From Polaribacter gangjinensis (lineage in GTDB: Bacteria; Bacteroidota; Bacteroidia; Flavobacteriales; Flavobacteriaceae), in NCBI RefSeq assembly GCF_038024125.1, contig NZ_CP150662.1:327501-391500 (forward strand): a DNA stretch of 64,000 nucleotides, read 5' to 3'. Position numbers and translations under genes: made by a program. Shown in pieces: positions 1 to 7,402 of this stretch; position 1 is the first letter of the stretch; each line of letters begins with the position of its first letter. The notes below the pieces were generated by a model, which saw only the letters and a list, made by a program, of their open reading frames with translations, searched no databases and was not told the DNA's origin.

Positions 1-2
1 AA

Positions 3-479
3 GGATTGATTCGCTATGCAAGTGAAGACAATATTGCCAAAAAAGAACCTTTCAAATTCACACCAAGAATGAAAGGATATTCAGCAGTGTTATTCATTTT
101 AGTAGGCGTTTTAATTGGATTATTGTTTTTACGAAATGATGTAGAGGCAACCATTTTACGATTGCCAGGACAGTTGTATCAGCACAAAGAAAACAATATC
201 ATCAGCAATGTGTACACCTACAAAATCATCAATAAAACAACCAAAAAAATTGAGGATATCAGCTTTAAAATACTTTCGCATAAAGGAGAAATCAAACTCG
301 TATCAAACAGAAAATTTATAGTTCCTGAGCAAGGTTTGGCAGAGGGAACCTTATTTATAGAGCTAAACAATGCACAATTGGAAAAAGACAATATCGATTT
401 GAAAATTGGCGTATATAGTGGTGCAGATTTAATTGAAACAACAACAACCAACTTCTTAGGACCAAGAAGTTATCGATAA
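3..479 (+). CDS. ccoG: Cytochrome c oxidase accessory protein CcoG/FixG, C-terminal part
   Basis: The reading frame is open from the left edge, so only the C-terminal 158 residues are present and the true start lies outside the window. CcoG is a membrane protein with ferredoxin-like clusters that takes part in copper reduction for cbb3-type oxidase assembly; the Fe-S part is not visible here. What is visible is the motif LIRYASED just before the last membrane segment (about residues 25-42 of the fragment, LFILVGVLIGLLFL), followed by a soluble Ig-like C-terminal domain typical of FixG. The next gene, 11 bases downstream, is FixH-like, which fits a ccoG-ccoH order. The TTG at position 6 should not be taken as a start. 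Confidence 0.88.
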   Translation, partial: GLIRYASEDNIAKKEPFKFTPRMKGYSAVLFILVGVLIGLLFLRNDVEATILRLPGQLYQHKENNIISNVYTYKIINKTTKKIEDISFKILSHKGEIKLVSNRKFIVPEQGLAEGTLFIELNNAQLEKDNIDLKIGVYSGADLIETTTTNFLGPRSYR

Positions 480-490
480 AACTAAAAGAA

Positions 491-937
491 ATGAAATTTA
501 ATTGGGGAACAGGAATCGTAATTGCTTTTGTAGCTTTTATTGGATTTATCCTATACTTCGTAATCACCATGAGCATTGATAAAGAATACAGTCACGATTT
601 GGTCACTGAAGGTTATTATCAAAAAGAATTGGAGTTTCAAGACCGAATTAATGCTACTGAAAATTCAAAAGATTTTGAGGATGAATTGAAAGTCATCAAA
701 TATGATGAAGGATTATTTGTGTTTTTCCCAGAAAATTTAGACTATAAAAAAATTAAAGGTAAAGTGTTCCTATACAGACCATCTAATAAACAACTAGATT
801 TTGAAGTGCCAATTTCAATTTCTAAAAACTATTTGCTCGTGCCTGAGAATCGTTTAGTAGATGGTCGTTGGAACATCGCTGTAGAATGGGAATACGAAAA
901 TAAGAAATATTTAACCGAAGAAGCACTTAATTTTTAA
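491..937 (+). CDS. ccoH: FixH/CcoH family protein, cbb3 oxidase assembly
   Basis: A 148-residue protein with one N-terminal membrane segment (about residues 7-27, GIVIAFVAFIGFILYFVI) and a soluble domain facing the periplasm. It belongs by size, topology and position to the FixH family, which helps assemble the cbb3-type cytochrome oxidase. The conserved early stretch with YxxDLVxEGYYQKELEFQ is typical of Bacteroidota FixH. It follows ccoG by 11 bases and its stop codon overlaps the start of the next gene by one base (TAATG), so the three genes are probably one translationally coupled operon. Confidence 0.87.
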   Translation: MKFNWGTGIVIAFVAFIGFILYFVITMSIDKEYSHDLVTEGYYQKELEFQDRINATENSKDFEDELKVIKYDEGLFVFFPENLDYKKIKGKVFLYRPSNKQLDFEVPISISKNYLLVPENRLVDGRWNIAVEWEYENKKYLTEEALNF

Positions 938-1641
938 TGTTTATTTCAGCACTCATATTTGGCTTGGTGGGCAGTTTTCACTGCATAGGCATGTGTGGCC
1001 CAATCGCATTTATGTTGCCTGTTGAACGCGAAAATCCCGTAAAAAAATTCTTTCAAATTCTGAGTTATCATTTGGGCAGATTGTTTACCTACAGTTTGAT
1101 GGGAATTCTTTTTGGCTATTTAGGAAAAGGATTTTTCTTATTCGGATTTCAACAACAAATTGCCATAATTACAGGGGTTTTGATGATTTTACTAGTTGTT
1201 TTTCCAAAAATAACGGCTAAAATTCCTGCATCAAAAATCATCAATAGATTTGTTTTTAAAATTAAAAGTGCTCTTGGTAAGGAGTTGAAAAAGAAAAACA
1301 ACGATACTTTTTTTGTGTTGGGTTTTTTAAACGGGTTGTTGCCTTGTGGTTTGGTGTACATGGCAATTTTAGGCGCATTAACCATGTCAACTCCAATTTC
1401 TGGAGCCTTTTATATGTTTTTATTTGGTTTGGGAACCATTCCTTTAATGACAGCTGTGGTGTATTTTGGAAGTTTTGCTAAAGGAAACTTCAGAACGTTT
1501 ATCCAAAAAGCCATTCCTGTTGTGGTGGTTTTTATGGGCGCTTTATTCATTTTAAGAGGTTTAGGATTGGGAATTCCGTTTATTTCTCCTCCAGAACCTA
1601 TTTTAACTTCTACTGTTGAGGCTGTAAAAAGTTGTCATTAG
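937..1641 (+). CDS. TauE/SafE-like (UreH-domain) membrane transporter
   Basis: A 234-residue polytopic protein with about six membrane segments. The N-terminal motif GSFHCIGMCGP (about residues 12-22) is the signature of the sulfite-exporter TauE/SafE-like family found beside cbb3 oxidase maturation genes, where it is thought to handle copper or another metal; the substrate cannot be read from sequence. A second small-residue motif, NGLLPCGLVYMA, begins the second half of the repeat. Its ATG overlaps the stop of the fixH gene by one base. It is the last gene of this run; 462 bases without a gene follow. Confidence 0.85.
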   Translation: MFISALIFGLVGSFHCIGMCGPIAFMLPVERENPVKKFFQILSYHLGRLFTYSLMGILFGYLGKGFFLFGFQQQIAIITGVLMILLVVFPKITAKIPASKIINRFVFKIKSALGKELKKKNNDTFFVLGFLNGLLPCGLVYMAILGALTMSTPISGAFYMFLFGLGTIPLMTAVVYFGSFAKGNFRTFIQKAIPVVVVFMGALFILRGLGLGIPFISPPEPILTSTVEAVKSCH

Positions 1642-1673
1642 AAATGATTAGTCACTAATCATTAAAAATTGAA

Positions 1674-1974
1674 TAGACACTAATTTCACAAATTTCACGG
1701 ATGCAATTGAACATGAATTTTGCAGTATCTTTTTAAAATGTATTGATATTAAAATTGATACATCTATTTTGTGAACCTTTGTGTTTTTCTTTGAGAACCT
1801 TTGTGATATAGCTATGACACTAAACCCACAAAGAAGTCACAAAATCCACAAAGCTTTTATTAAAAATCCGTGCAAATTATTGCAATTCGTGTCTAATAAA
1901 CAACCAACAATAAGTATAATTTCGTGAAATATAAAGAGTATATTTATTAGCGAAATTGGTGTAATTAGTGTCTG
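1674..1974. repeat. Large imperfect palindrome in gene-free stretch 1642-2103
   Basis: The left arm at 1674-1702 (TAGACAC.AATT..CA...ATTT.CACGGAT pattern) is matched in inverse orientation by 1866-1895. Between the arms are several short CACAAAG / CTTTGTG half-sites, also in inverse pairs (about 1765-1800 and 1826-1855). A third related arm is at 1952-1974 (GAAATTGGTGTAATTAGTG). No coding frame of note crosses it. It looks like a dispersed, MITE-like or REP-like intergenic repeat, but copy number elsewhere in the genome cannot be judged from this window. Confidence 0.6.
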
Positions 1975-2044
1975 TAAGCTCCAAATCAAAAATTCAAACC
2001 TACACCACAATCAATAATTTTTCAAAAAACTTTTTTTATCAGGC

Positions 2045-2068
2045 AACCTTTTTGCAACTTGTGTCGTC
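2045..2068 (+). promoter_or_regulatory. ECF-type promoter of the sigma factor gene
   Basis: AACC at 2045-2048 (in GGCAACCTTTTT) followed after 16 bases by CGTC at 2065-2068. AAC...CGTC is the classic layout of promoters read by ECF sigma factors, and the gene just downstream is itself an ECF sigma factor. Transcription would begin near 2075, leaving a leader of about 30 bases. This suggests self-activation; it is an inference from sequence only. Confidence 0.6.
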
Positions 2069-2103
2069 TTTACAAATGTAAGGCATCATAAAAAGCAAAA
2101 AGA

Positions 2104-2664
2104 TTGAAAATAATTACGTTGCATACCCAAGAAAAATTGCTCATTAAAAAAGCAATGGACAACAACAGAGAAGCGCAAAAAGAAATCTTTGAGCGTTTTT
2201 CTCCGAAAATGTTGGGCGTTTGCAGGCAATATGTAAAAGACATTTTCCATGCAGAAGATTTAATGTTGCAAGGATTTTTAAAGGTGTTTACCAATCTAAA
2301 AAATTTTGAACACAAAGGAAGTTTTGAAGGTTGGATTCGTAAAATCATGGTGAATACCTGCATTACTTTTTTACGAAAAAAGAACGAGTTGGATTTTTAT
2401 GAAGACGCAGATAGTTTTCAATCAGAAACCACAGAAAACCTTGAAAATACCACTGTAGAAGATCTTCAAAAATTGATTGATTTGTTGCCTGATGGTTATA
2501 AAGTAGTTTTTAATTTGTATGCCATTGAAGGTTTTAAACATTCGGAAATTGCTGAAAAATTAGGCATCACAGAAAATACCTCAAAATCGCAATTGTTCAA
2601 AGCACGAAAACTATTGCAAGAAAATTATTATAAAATGAATACAGCAGCTTATGAAACCAAATAA
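2104..2664 (+). CDS. RNA polymerase ECF (sigma-70 family) sigma factor
   Basis: 186 residues with the two ECF regions. Region 2 is at about residues 17-85, with the -10 binding helix FEGWIRKIMVNTCITFLRKK. Region 4 is at about residues 118-175, with the helix-turn-helix HSEIAEKLGITENTSKSQL. The start is a TTG at 2104: flavobacterial relatives begin with a similar MKII.LH stretch, whereas the next ATG (2155) would trim region 2. It overlaps the following gene by 14 bases, the usual sigma/anti-sigma coupling, and an ECF-type promoter lies just upstream. Signal and regulon are unknown. Confidence 0.9.
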   Translation: MKIITLHTQEKLLIKKAMDNNREAQKEIFERFSPKMLGVCRQYVKDIFHAEDLMLQGFLKVFTNLKNFEHKGSFEGWIRKIMVNTCITFLRKKNELDFYEDADSFQSETTENLENTTVEDLQKLIDLLPDGYKVVFNLYAIEGFKHSEIAEKLGITENTSKSQLFKARKLLQENYYKMNTAAYETK

Positions 2665-3427
2665 TATTGACAACACAATTCGCGAAAAGTTGCAAAACAG
2701 AACCTTGCAACCCTCCGCTTCAGCTTGGGAACGTTTGGCGGTGCAATTGGATGAGCAACCTAAAAAAGCAACAAAACCCTGGTTGTTTTATGGCAGTATT
2801 GCAGCCGGAATTTTACTATTGGTTTCTGTTGGATTGAGCTTTATTTTATCAAAAAATGAGGATATACAACCAACTCAAAAAATGGTAAATCAACCAATTG
2901 ATACTACTGATACAACTAAAAACAAAGCTATAAAAATTGAAGATAACAAACCCAAAACATTGTTAGTTCAGCAAACGGAAATCAAAAAGACTACTCCTAA
3001 AAATACCTATGCAAAAGAGGTTCAAAAAGATGAAATTGTTGAACATCTTTTGGCAGAAAATCTTGTTTTTGATTCGCTAAAAAACGGAGTTGAAACGGTT
3101 CAACATCCAACAGAAAATAAGGAAAAGGCTATTATAAATGAAGCAGTAACATCCATCAAAATCAACAGCGAAGACTTGTTATTTGCAGTAACACACACAC
3201 CAAAAGAAGTGCAAACCTATTATGCAAAATACCAAGTAGATAGGGAAGATGTGATGCGCATCATCAAAAAAGAACTCAAACAATCGAACATCAAACTCAA
3301 TCCTGAAACCATTTTAGCAGAAGTTGAACGAACTATTGATGAAGACGATTTTAAAAATAATTTTATGCAATTTCTCAAAAAAAGAGTGGTAGATATTGCC
3401 AGTGCAATTGCCACCAGAAATGACTAA
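2651..3427 (+). CDS. Probable membrane anti-sigma factor
   Basis: 258 residues, starting 14 bases inside the sigma factor gene. The first 44 residues would be cytoplasmic and could hold the sigma partner; one membrane segment follows (about residues 45-66, LFYGSIAAGILLLVSVGLSF). The rest is a charged, Lys/Thr-rich periplasmic region with a more ordered C-terminal part (about residues 185-258). No zinc-binding HCC anti-sigma motif is visible. The role is inferred from topology and from the overlap with the sigma gene. Confidence 0.65.
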   Translation: MKPNNIDNTIREKLQNRTLQPSASAWERLAVQLDEQPKKATKPWLFYGSIAAGILLLVSVGLSFILSKNEDIQPTQKMVNQPIDTTDTTKNKAIKIEDNKPKTLLVQQTEIKKTTPKNTYAKEVQKDEIVEHLLAENLVFDSLKNGVETVQHPTENKEKAIINEAVTSIKINSEDLLFAVTHTPKEVQTYYAKYQVDREDVMRIIKKELKQSNIKLNPETILAEVERTIDEDDFKNNFMQFLKKRVVDIASAIATRND

Positions 3428-3476
3428 AATTCATAATTACATTCACTAAAAACAAACCTTTAAAAAAACCAAAACC

Positions 3477-4580
3477 ATGAAAAGAATACTACTAACACTA
3501 GTGTTGTTATACACAACTATTGCCCAATCTCAAGAAAAAACCTTCGAAAAAGAAGTGGCGAAAATCTCGAAAAGAATCGAAATGATTACCAAACAACAAA
3601 AAGATTCTTTAAAAACCAAAGTCGTTGCCATTGACAAACAATTGGAAAATGGCGAAATTACGGATGAAAATGCATCCATCCTTAAAAAAGAAGCGGCTGA
3701 TTATCATGCCAAAAAAATTGAACTATTGGTAAGTGAGCAAGAGCGTTTATTGCAATTGTTGGTGCAAGACAAAACCAATGGAAAAATTGCAAGTGCTGAT
3801 GATTTTTTTGGTGAAAACGAAGATTACAATACGTTTACTATTGGAAATACAACTTTTCGTTTCAATGTTTCTGATAATGATGATGATAAAATAAGTAGGA
3901 AAGAAAAAAAATGGCGCTATAAAAACCCAAGCAGCAGAAGAACATCTACTCAATTTGTGTTTGCTATGGGAATCAACAATGTACTTGAAAATAATCAATT
4001 CAATTCATTGAACGATTCAGAATACGAATTATGGCGTTCGCGTTTTTATGAATTGGGTTGGACCTGGAAAACACGCTTTTCAAAAGAGCCATCGCAATTG
4101 TATTTCAAATACGGAGTTTCTTTTTTATGGAACAATTTGCGCTTAGAAGACAATCAAGTTCATGAAAAAAATGGCGATATCACAAACATTGTAACATATC
4201 CAAATCAATTGTCAGAGAGCAGATTGCGTCATGTACAAATGAACTTTCCAATGCATGTAGAGTGGGATTTGTCTAAAAACAAAACCAACAAAGAAGGCAA
4301 AGTTTTAGACAGAAGAAACGAATCTTTTAGAATTGGTTTGGGAGGTTTTGTAGGCTTTAAATTGGGCACAAGACAGTATTTGGAATACCAAGACAATAAC
4401 GGAGTTGCCATCACTGAGTTGCAAAAAAACAACTTCAACATGAATACAGTCAACTACGGAATCAGTTCGTACATAGGCTATAAATCAACCAGTTTGTATG
4501 TGAAATACGATTTGAATCCGTTGTTTCAAGATACCAACACACGCAATATTTCTATGGGAATTCGTTTGGATTTGGATTAA
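3477..4580 (+). CDS. Secreted protein with coiled-coil N-terminus and predicted beta-barrel
   Basis: 367 residues. A signal peptide (residues 1-18, ending ...TTIAQSQ) is followed by a Lys/Glu-rich coiled-coil (about 22-95) and then a region of alternating aromatic/polar strands (about 150-367) ending in a terminal strand ISMGIRLDLD, as in outer-membrane barrels. It probably sits in the outer membrane. It lies 49 bases after the anti-sigma gene and before a terminator, so it is probably the third gene of the ECF operon and a candidate for its output. No specific function can be assigned. Confidence 0.7.
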   Translation: MKRILLTLVLLYTTIAQSQEKTFEKEVAKISKRIEMITKQQKDSLKTKVVAIDKQLENGEITDENASILKKEAADYHAKKIELLVSEQERLLQLLVQDKTNGKIASADDFFGENEDYNTFTIGNTTFRFNVSDNDDDKISRKEKKWRYKNPSSRRTSTQFVFAMGINNVLENNQFNSLNDSEYELWRSRFYELGWTWKTRFSKEPSQLYFKYGVSFLWNNLRLEDNQVHEKNGDITNIVTYPNQLSESRLRHVQMNFPMHVEWDLSKNKTNKEGKVLDRRNESFRIGLGGFVGFKLGTRQYLEYQDNNGVAITELQKNNFNMNTVNYGISSYIGYKSTSLYVKYDLNPLFQDTNTRNISMGIRLDLD

Positions 4581-4600
4581 TTAACCAACTTTTTCTTTGT

Positions 4601-4637
4601 AAAACCTTCATTGATTTTTTCAGTGGAGGTTTTTTTA
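4601..4637 (+). terminator. Rho-independent terminator after the barrel gene
   Basis: Stem AAAACCTTCATTG (4601-4613) pairs with CAGTGGAGGTTTT (4621-4633), allowing G-U pairs, with a T-rich loop and a following T run. It closes the ECF operon 20 bases after its last stop codon. Confidence 0.75.
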
Positions 4638-4743
4638 TTTTACCATAAAATCGTACCATTTCGTAAATCCTTTGGTTGATTGATGTCTTTATATGTGTAT
4701 TTTTATGCTTCTTTTACCTTTTTCAGGGAAATAGTGCTTAGAT

Positions 4744-5050
4744 GCAATTGACTACGTACACACTTGCAATTGCCCTAGTGAGTTGTTGCAATTGCCTTAG
4801 TACACAACTGCAATTTATTGTAGTATGTTTTAGCTATGTATTGTAGATATATTTACTTAATATTTCATTATTTTATTATATAATATAGTAGAATATCTAG
4901 TTATATGTAGTACTATCTATAGTAATAAATAGTACTTTAAATACTATAAAATTAGTACTATATTTGTGTAGCTCTCTACGTGCGCAATGGCAGTTGGGCA
5001 CGTGCGCAATTGCAACTGCGCAAGTAGGCAATGGCAAAGAAACAAGTATT
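4744..5050. repeat. Array of related sites phased at about 22 bp
   Basis: Three groups of sites share a spacing of 22-23 bases. GCAATT-type cores start at exactly 4744, 4766, 4788 and 4810. TAGTACT palindromic cores are at 4908, 4930 and 4953, with weaker TAG-centred units at 4821, 4844 and 4889. GCAAT cores recur at 4984, 5006 and 5028, again exactly 22 apart. The units are degenerate between the cores. The array surrounds the promoter and leader of the HU-like gene and occupies most of the gene-free stretch 4638-5070. Spacing of two helical turns would place all sites on one face of the DNA. Confidence 0.7.
4959..4966 (+). promoter_or_regulatory. -7 element of the HU-like gene promoter
   Basis: TATATTTG fits the Bacteroidota -7 consensus TAnnTTTG. 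The first T is also the last base of a TAGTACT core (4953-4959). A second TAGTACT (4930-4936) lies about where a -33 element would be; no clear TTG is seen. Transcription would start near 4973, giving a leader of about 98 bases that contains three of the 22-bp units. Confidence 0.5.
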
Positions 5051-5070
5051 TATTATTTAAACACATCATT

Positions 5071-5457
5071 ATGGCATTACAATACCGCATTACCAAACGA
5101 GCTAACAACATTCGCGAAAAGAGTGACATTTACATTATGCAAGCCGTGCACACAGGCAAAATAGATGCTGACGAATTAGCGGAAGTGATTAGTGGAGAAT
5201 CGAGTTTGACAGAGGCAGACATAAAAGCGGTGTTGCTTTCGTTGGGAAAAAAAATGCAATTTTATTTACAACAAGGCAAAATCGTGGAGTTAGACGCTAT
5301 TGGGACTTTTAAAATGAGCTTTCAATGCGAGTCAGCCACAGACCCAAGCCAACTAAAATCGCCACAAAGCATTAAAAAGTTTCATATCAATTACCAACCC
5401 ACCAAAAAAATAAAACGCTTGTTAAAAAATGGGGTTCCTGTGCTAAAAGAGAAATAG
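5071..5457 (+). CDS. HU-related DNA-binding protein (HU_rel type)
   Basis: 128 residues of the Bacteroidota HU-related family. The N-terminal strand MALQYRITKRAN, the helical region around residues 25-65 and the DNA-arm region ELDAIGTFKMSF (about 77-88) follow the IHF/HU fold, and the basic tail KKIKRLLKNG is typical. The start is the ATG at 5071, matching the conserved MAL.YR start of the family; an in-frame extension to 4987 would translate the upstream 22-bp repeats and is unlikely. It lies alone between a terminator and the restriction operon. Such proteins bend or coat DNA; a specific target is unknown, but the phased array in front is an obvious candidate. Confidence 0.85.
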   Translation: MALQYRITKRANNIREKSDIYIMQAVHTGKIDADELAEVISGESSLTEADIKAVLLSLGKKMQFYLQQGKIVELDAIGTFKMSFQCESATDPSQLKSPQSIKKFHINYQPTKKIKRLLKNGVPVLKEK

Positions 5458-5566
5458 GATATTTTTGATAGGGTATTTTTTAGTGTTGGTTTTATTTGTA
5501 TTTTGTTGGACGATATAACTGCTTTTTTTTATAAAAAAATTACATAAAGTTTGGTATATCAAACCG

Positions 5567-5574
5567 TAACTTTG
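5567..5574 (+). promoter_or_regulatory. -7 element before the restriction-modification operon
   Basis: TAACTTTG matches TAnnTTTG and lies 30 bases before the dam ATG. No -33 TTG at the usual 19-21 base spacing is evident (the nearest TTTG, 5550-5553, is only 13 bases away). It is the best candidate for the promoter of genes 5605-9800. Confidence 0.45.
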
Positions 5575-5604
5575 TTTACTTAATATTTTAATAAAAAAAG
5601 CATA

Positions 5605-6525
5605 ATGACAGACAAATTAGCAAAACCGTTTTTGAAGTGGGCAGGAGGTAAAACCCAGCTCATTAACGACATAGAAAAGGCTTTGCCAAAAGGCATTTCG
5701 AGAAACAAATTCACATACATTGAACCATTTGTTGGAAGTGGTGCAGTTTTATTTTGGATGCTAAATAATTTTCCAAAATTGGAAAAAGCAGTTATTAATG
5801 ATATCAATTCAGACTTGATAAACACATACAAAGTAATTGCTTCAAAACCAAAAGAGTTGATTTCAATTCTTCAACAATTACAAAACGAATTCCATTCTTT
5901 AGATACCAAACCCGAAGAAAAGAAAGAATATTATTATAAAAAAAGAGATCTGTACAATACAAGAAAAGAAGAACAAAGCGGGCAAGCCGCCTTGTTTATT
6001 TTTCTAAATCGTACTTGTTTTAACGGCTTGTATCGTGTTAATAAAAACAATGGTTATAACGTGCCAATGGGCAGTTATAAGAAACCAACCATTTGTGATG
6101 ATAAGAATATTATAGCTGTAAGCAACGCTTTACAGAAAGTTGAAATTCTTTGTGGAGATTACGAAAAGACTTTAAATGAGGCGACTTCAAATTCATTTTT
6201 CTACTTTGATCCTCCATACAAACCATTGAGCAATACTTCAAGTTTCAATTCTTACGCTAAAGATGAATTTAATGATGAGGAGCAAATAAGATTGAGAAAT
6301 TTTTGCTCGAAGCTAGAAAAGTTAGGACACAAATGGATGCTTAGTAATTCTGATGTAAAAGGAAAAAATACCAATGATAATTTTTTTGATGATATTTATT
6401 CAGATTTCTCTATTGCAAGAGTTAAGGCTAAAAGAAGTATAAATGCAAATCCTGAGAAAAGAGGAGAGTTAAATGAACTATTAATTACAAATTATGCCAA
6501 TGAACAAGCTTTGCAACCTGCTTAA
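5605..6525 (+). CDS. dpnM: DNA adenine N6-methyltransferase, Dam/DpnM type (GATC)
   Basis: 306 residues of the D12 (alpha) class of adenine methyltransferases. The SAM-binding motif FLKWAGGKTQLI is at residues 9-20 and the catalytic DPPY at 202-205 (FYFDPPYKP). It methylates adenine in double-stranded DNA, with GATC the expected target given the DpnII-type endonuclease encoded next. Length is normal for DpnM/Dam. It is the first gene of a four-gene run; the endonuclease frame begins 32 bases before this gene ends. The host DNA should therefore be GATC-methylated. Confidence 0.93.
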   Translation: MTDKLAKPFLKWAGGKTQLINDIEKALPKGISRNKFTYIEPFVGSGAVLFWMLNNFPKLEKAVINDINSDLINTYKVIASKPKELISILQQLQNEFHSLDTKPEEKKEYYYKKRDLYNTRKEEQSGQAALFIFLNRTCFNGLYRVNKNNGYNVPMGSYKKPTICDDKNIIAVSNALQKVEILCGDYEKTLNEATSNSFFYFDPPYKPLSNTSSFNSYAKDEFNDEEQIRLRNFCSKLEKLGHKWMLSNSDVKGKNTNDNFFDDIYSDFSIARVKAKRSINANPEKRGELNELLITNYANEQALQPA

Positions 6526-7399
6526 ATTGAAAAACGAAGATTTGCTATTTGATAAAATAATGCAGAGCTTTAAAGAGAAAATCACTAAATGGGATTACTT
6601 CATTAATTGGACTAAAGTATTCGGAAATATTGATCCAATTGAAAAGGAATTAAATCTTTTAAACTTCCTGATTGGTAAAGAGGATGTTGAAACAGAAGCA
6701 TACAATCTTATAAAACAATACCCTCAAGTAATTAAAGCCTTTCCCACTCTCATAGCTGTTAGAGAAAAGTCAATTGATATTTTGATTGACACCAAAAATT
6801 TCATTTACAAAAACTATTCATTCAATAAAGGCAAACTGACCGATAATGAATGTAAAGAATTGGCAAATTTTGTAGTTAATTCGGGCATTGGAGCAATATT
6901 AAAAGACAAGAAAGTAAAAAGCTTGGTTGATTACGCAACAGGTGTTGAAGTTGGTTTAGATAGCAATGGTAGAAAAAACAGAGGTGGGTCGCTAATGGAA
7001 AGTTTAGTTGAAGAATTTGTTTCTGATACTTGTCAAAACTTAGGAATTCAATATATGCCCCAAGCTACATCTAAGAAAATAAAGGAACAATGGAATATTG
7101 AAGTAGTAGTTGATAAATCTTCAAGACAAATTGATTTTGCCATTAATAAAAACGGTAAACTATTTTTTATTGAATGTAATTTTTATGGAGGCGGAGGATC
7201 AAAATTAAAATCGACCGCAACTGAGTACATAGAAATGAACCGTTATTGGAATAAACAAGGTATTGAATTTATTTGGATTACTGATGGTGCAGGTTGGAAA
7301 TCAACATTAAAACCTTTAAGAGAGTATTTTGACAAGGCTGATTACTTGTTGAATTTGGAGATGTTGAAAGAAGGTTTGCTATATACAATATTAGGATAA
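6494..7399 (+). CDS. dpnII: Type II restriction endonuclease, DpnII/MboI family (GATC)
   Basis: 301 residues, close to DpnII in length. Strong family landmarks are LVDYATGVEVGLDSNGRKN (about residues 153-171) with the following E-rich helix, and the nuclease core FFIECNFYGGGGSKL (about 223-237), where E and the nearby residues form the divergent PD-(D/E)xK site, then EFIWITDGAGW. It cuts unmethylated GATC. The start is either the ATG at 6494, overlapping dam by 32 bases, or an ATG at 6560, which would give an N-terminus closer to that of DpnII. The next gene begins 3 bases after the stop. Confidence 0.92.
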   Translation: MPMNKLCNLLKLKNEDLLFDKIMQSFKEKITKWDYFINWTKVFGNIDPIEKELNLLNFLIGKEDVETEAYNLIKQYPQVIKAFPTLIAVREKSIDILIDTKNFIYKNYSFNKGKLTDNECKELANFVVNSGIGAILKDKKVKSLVDYATGVEVGLDSNGRKNRGGSLMESLVEEFVSDTCQNLGIQYMPQATSKKIKEQWNIEVVVDKSSRQIDFAINKNGKLFFIECNFYGGGGSKLKSTATEYIEMNRYWNKQGIEFIWITDGAGWKSTLKPLREYFDKADYLLNLEMLKEGLLYTILG

Positions 7400-7402
7400 G
7401 TT

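Noticed and set aside
4744..5050. CRISPR array
   Set aside because: The spacing is only 22 bases with no constant repeat and spacer division, the units are degenerate, and no cas gene is near.
4987..5070. N-terminal extension of the HU-like protein (upstream in-frame start)
   Set aside because: It would translate the repeat units; the family starts at the MAL.YR of 5071.
4964..5164. Open frames of about 60-66 codons crossing the 22-bp repeat array on both strands
   Set aside because: They follow the repeats and have no start context or family likeness; the HU-like gene start at 5071 explains the end of the region better.
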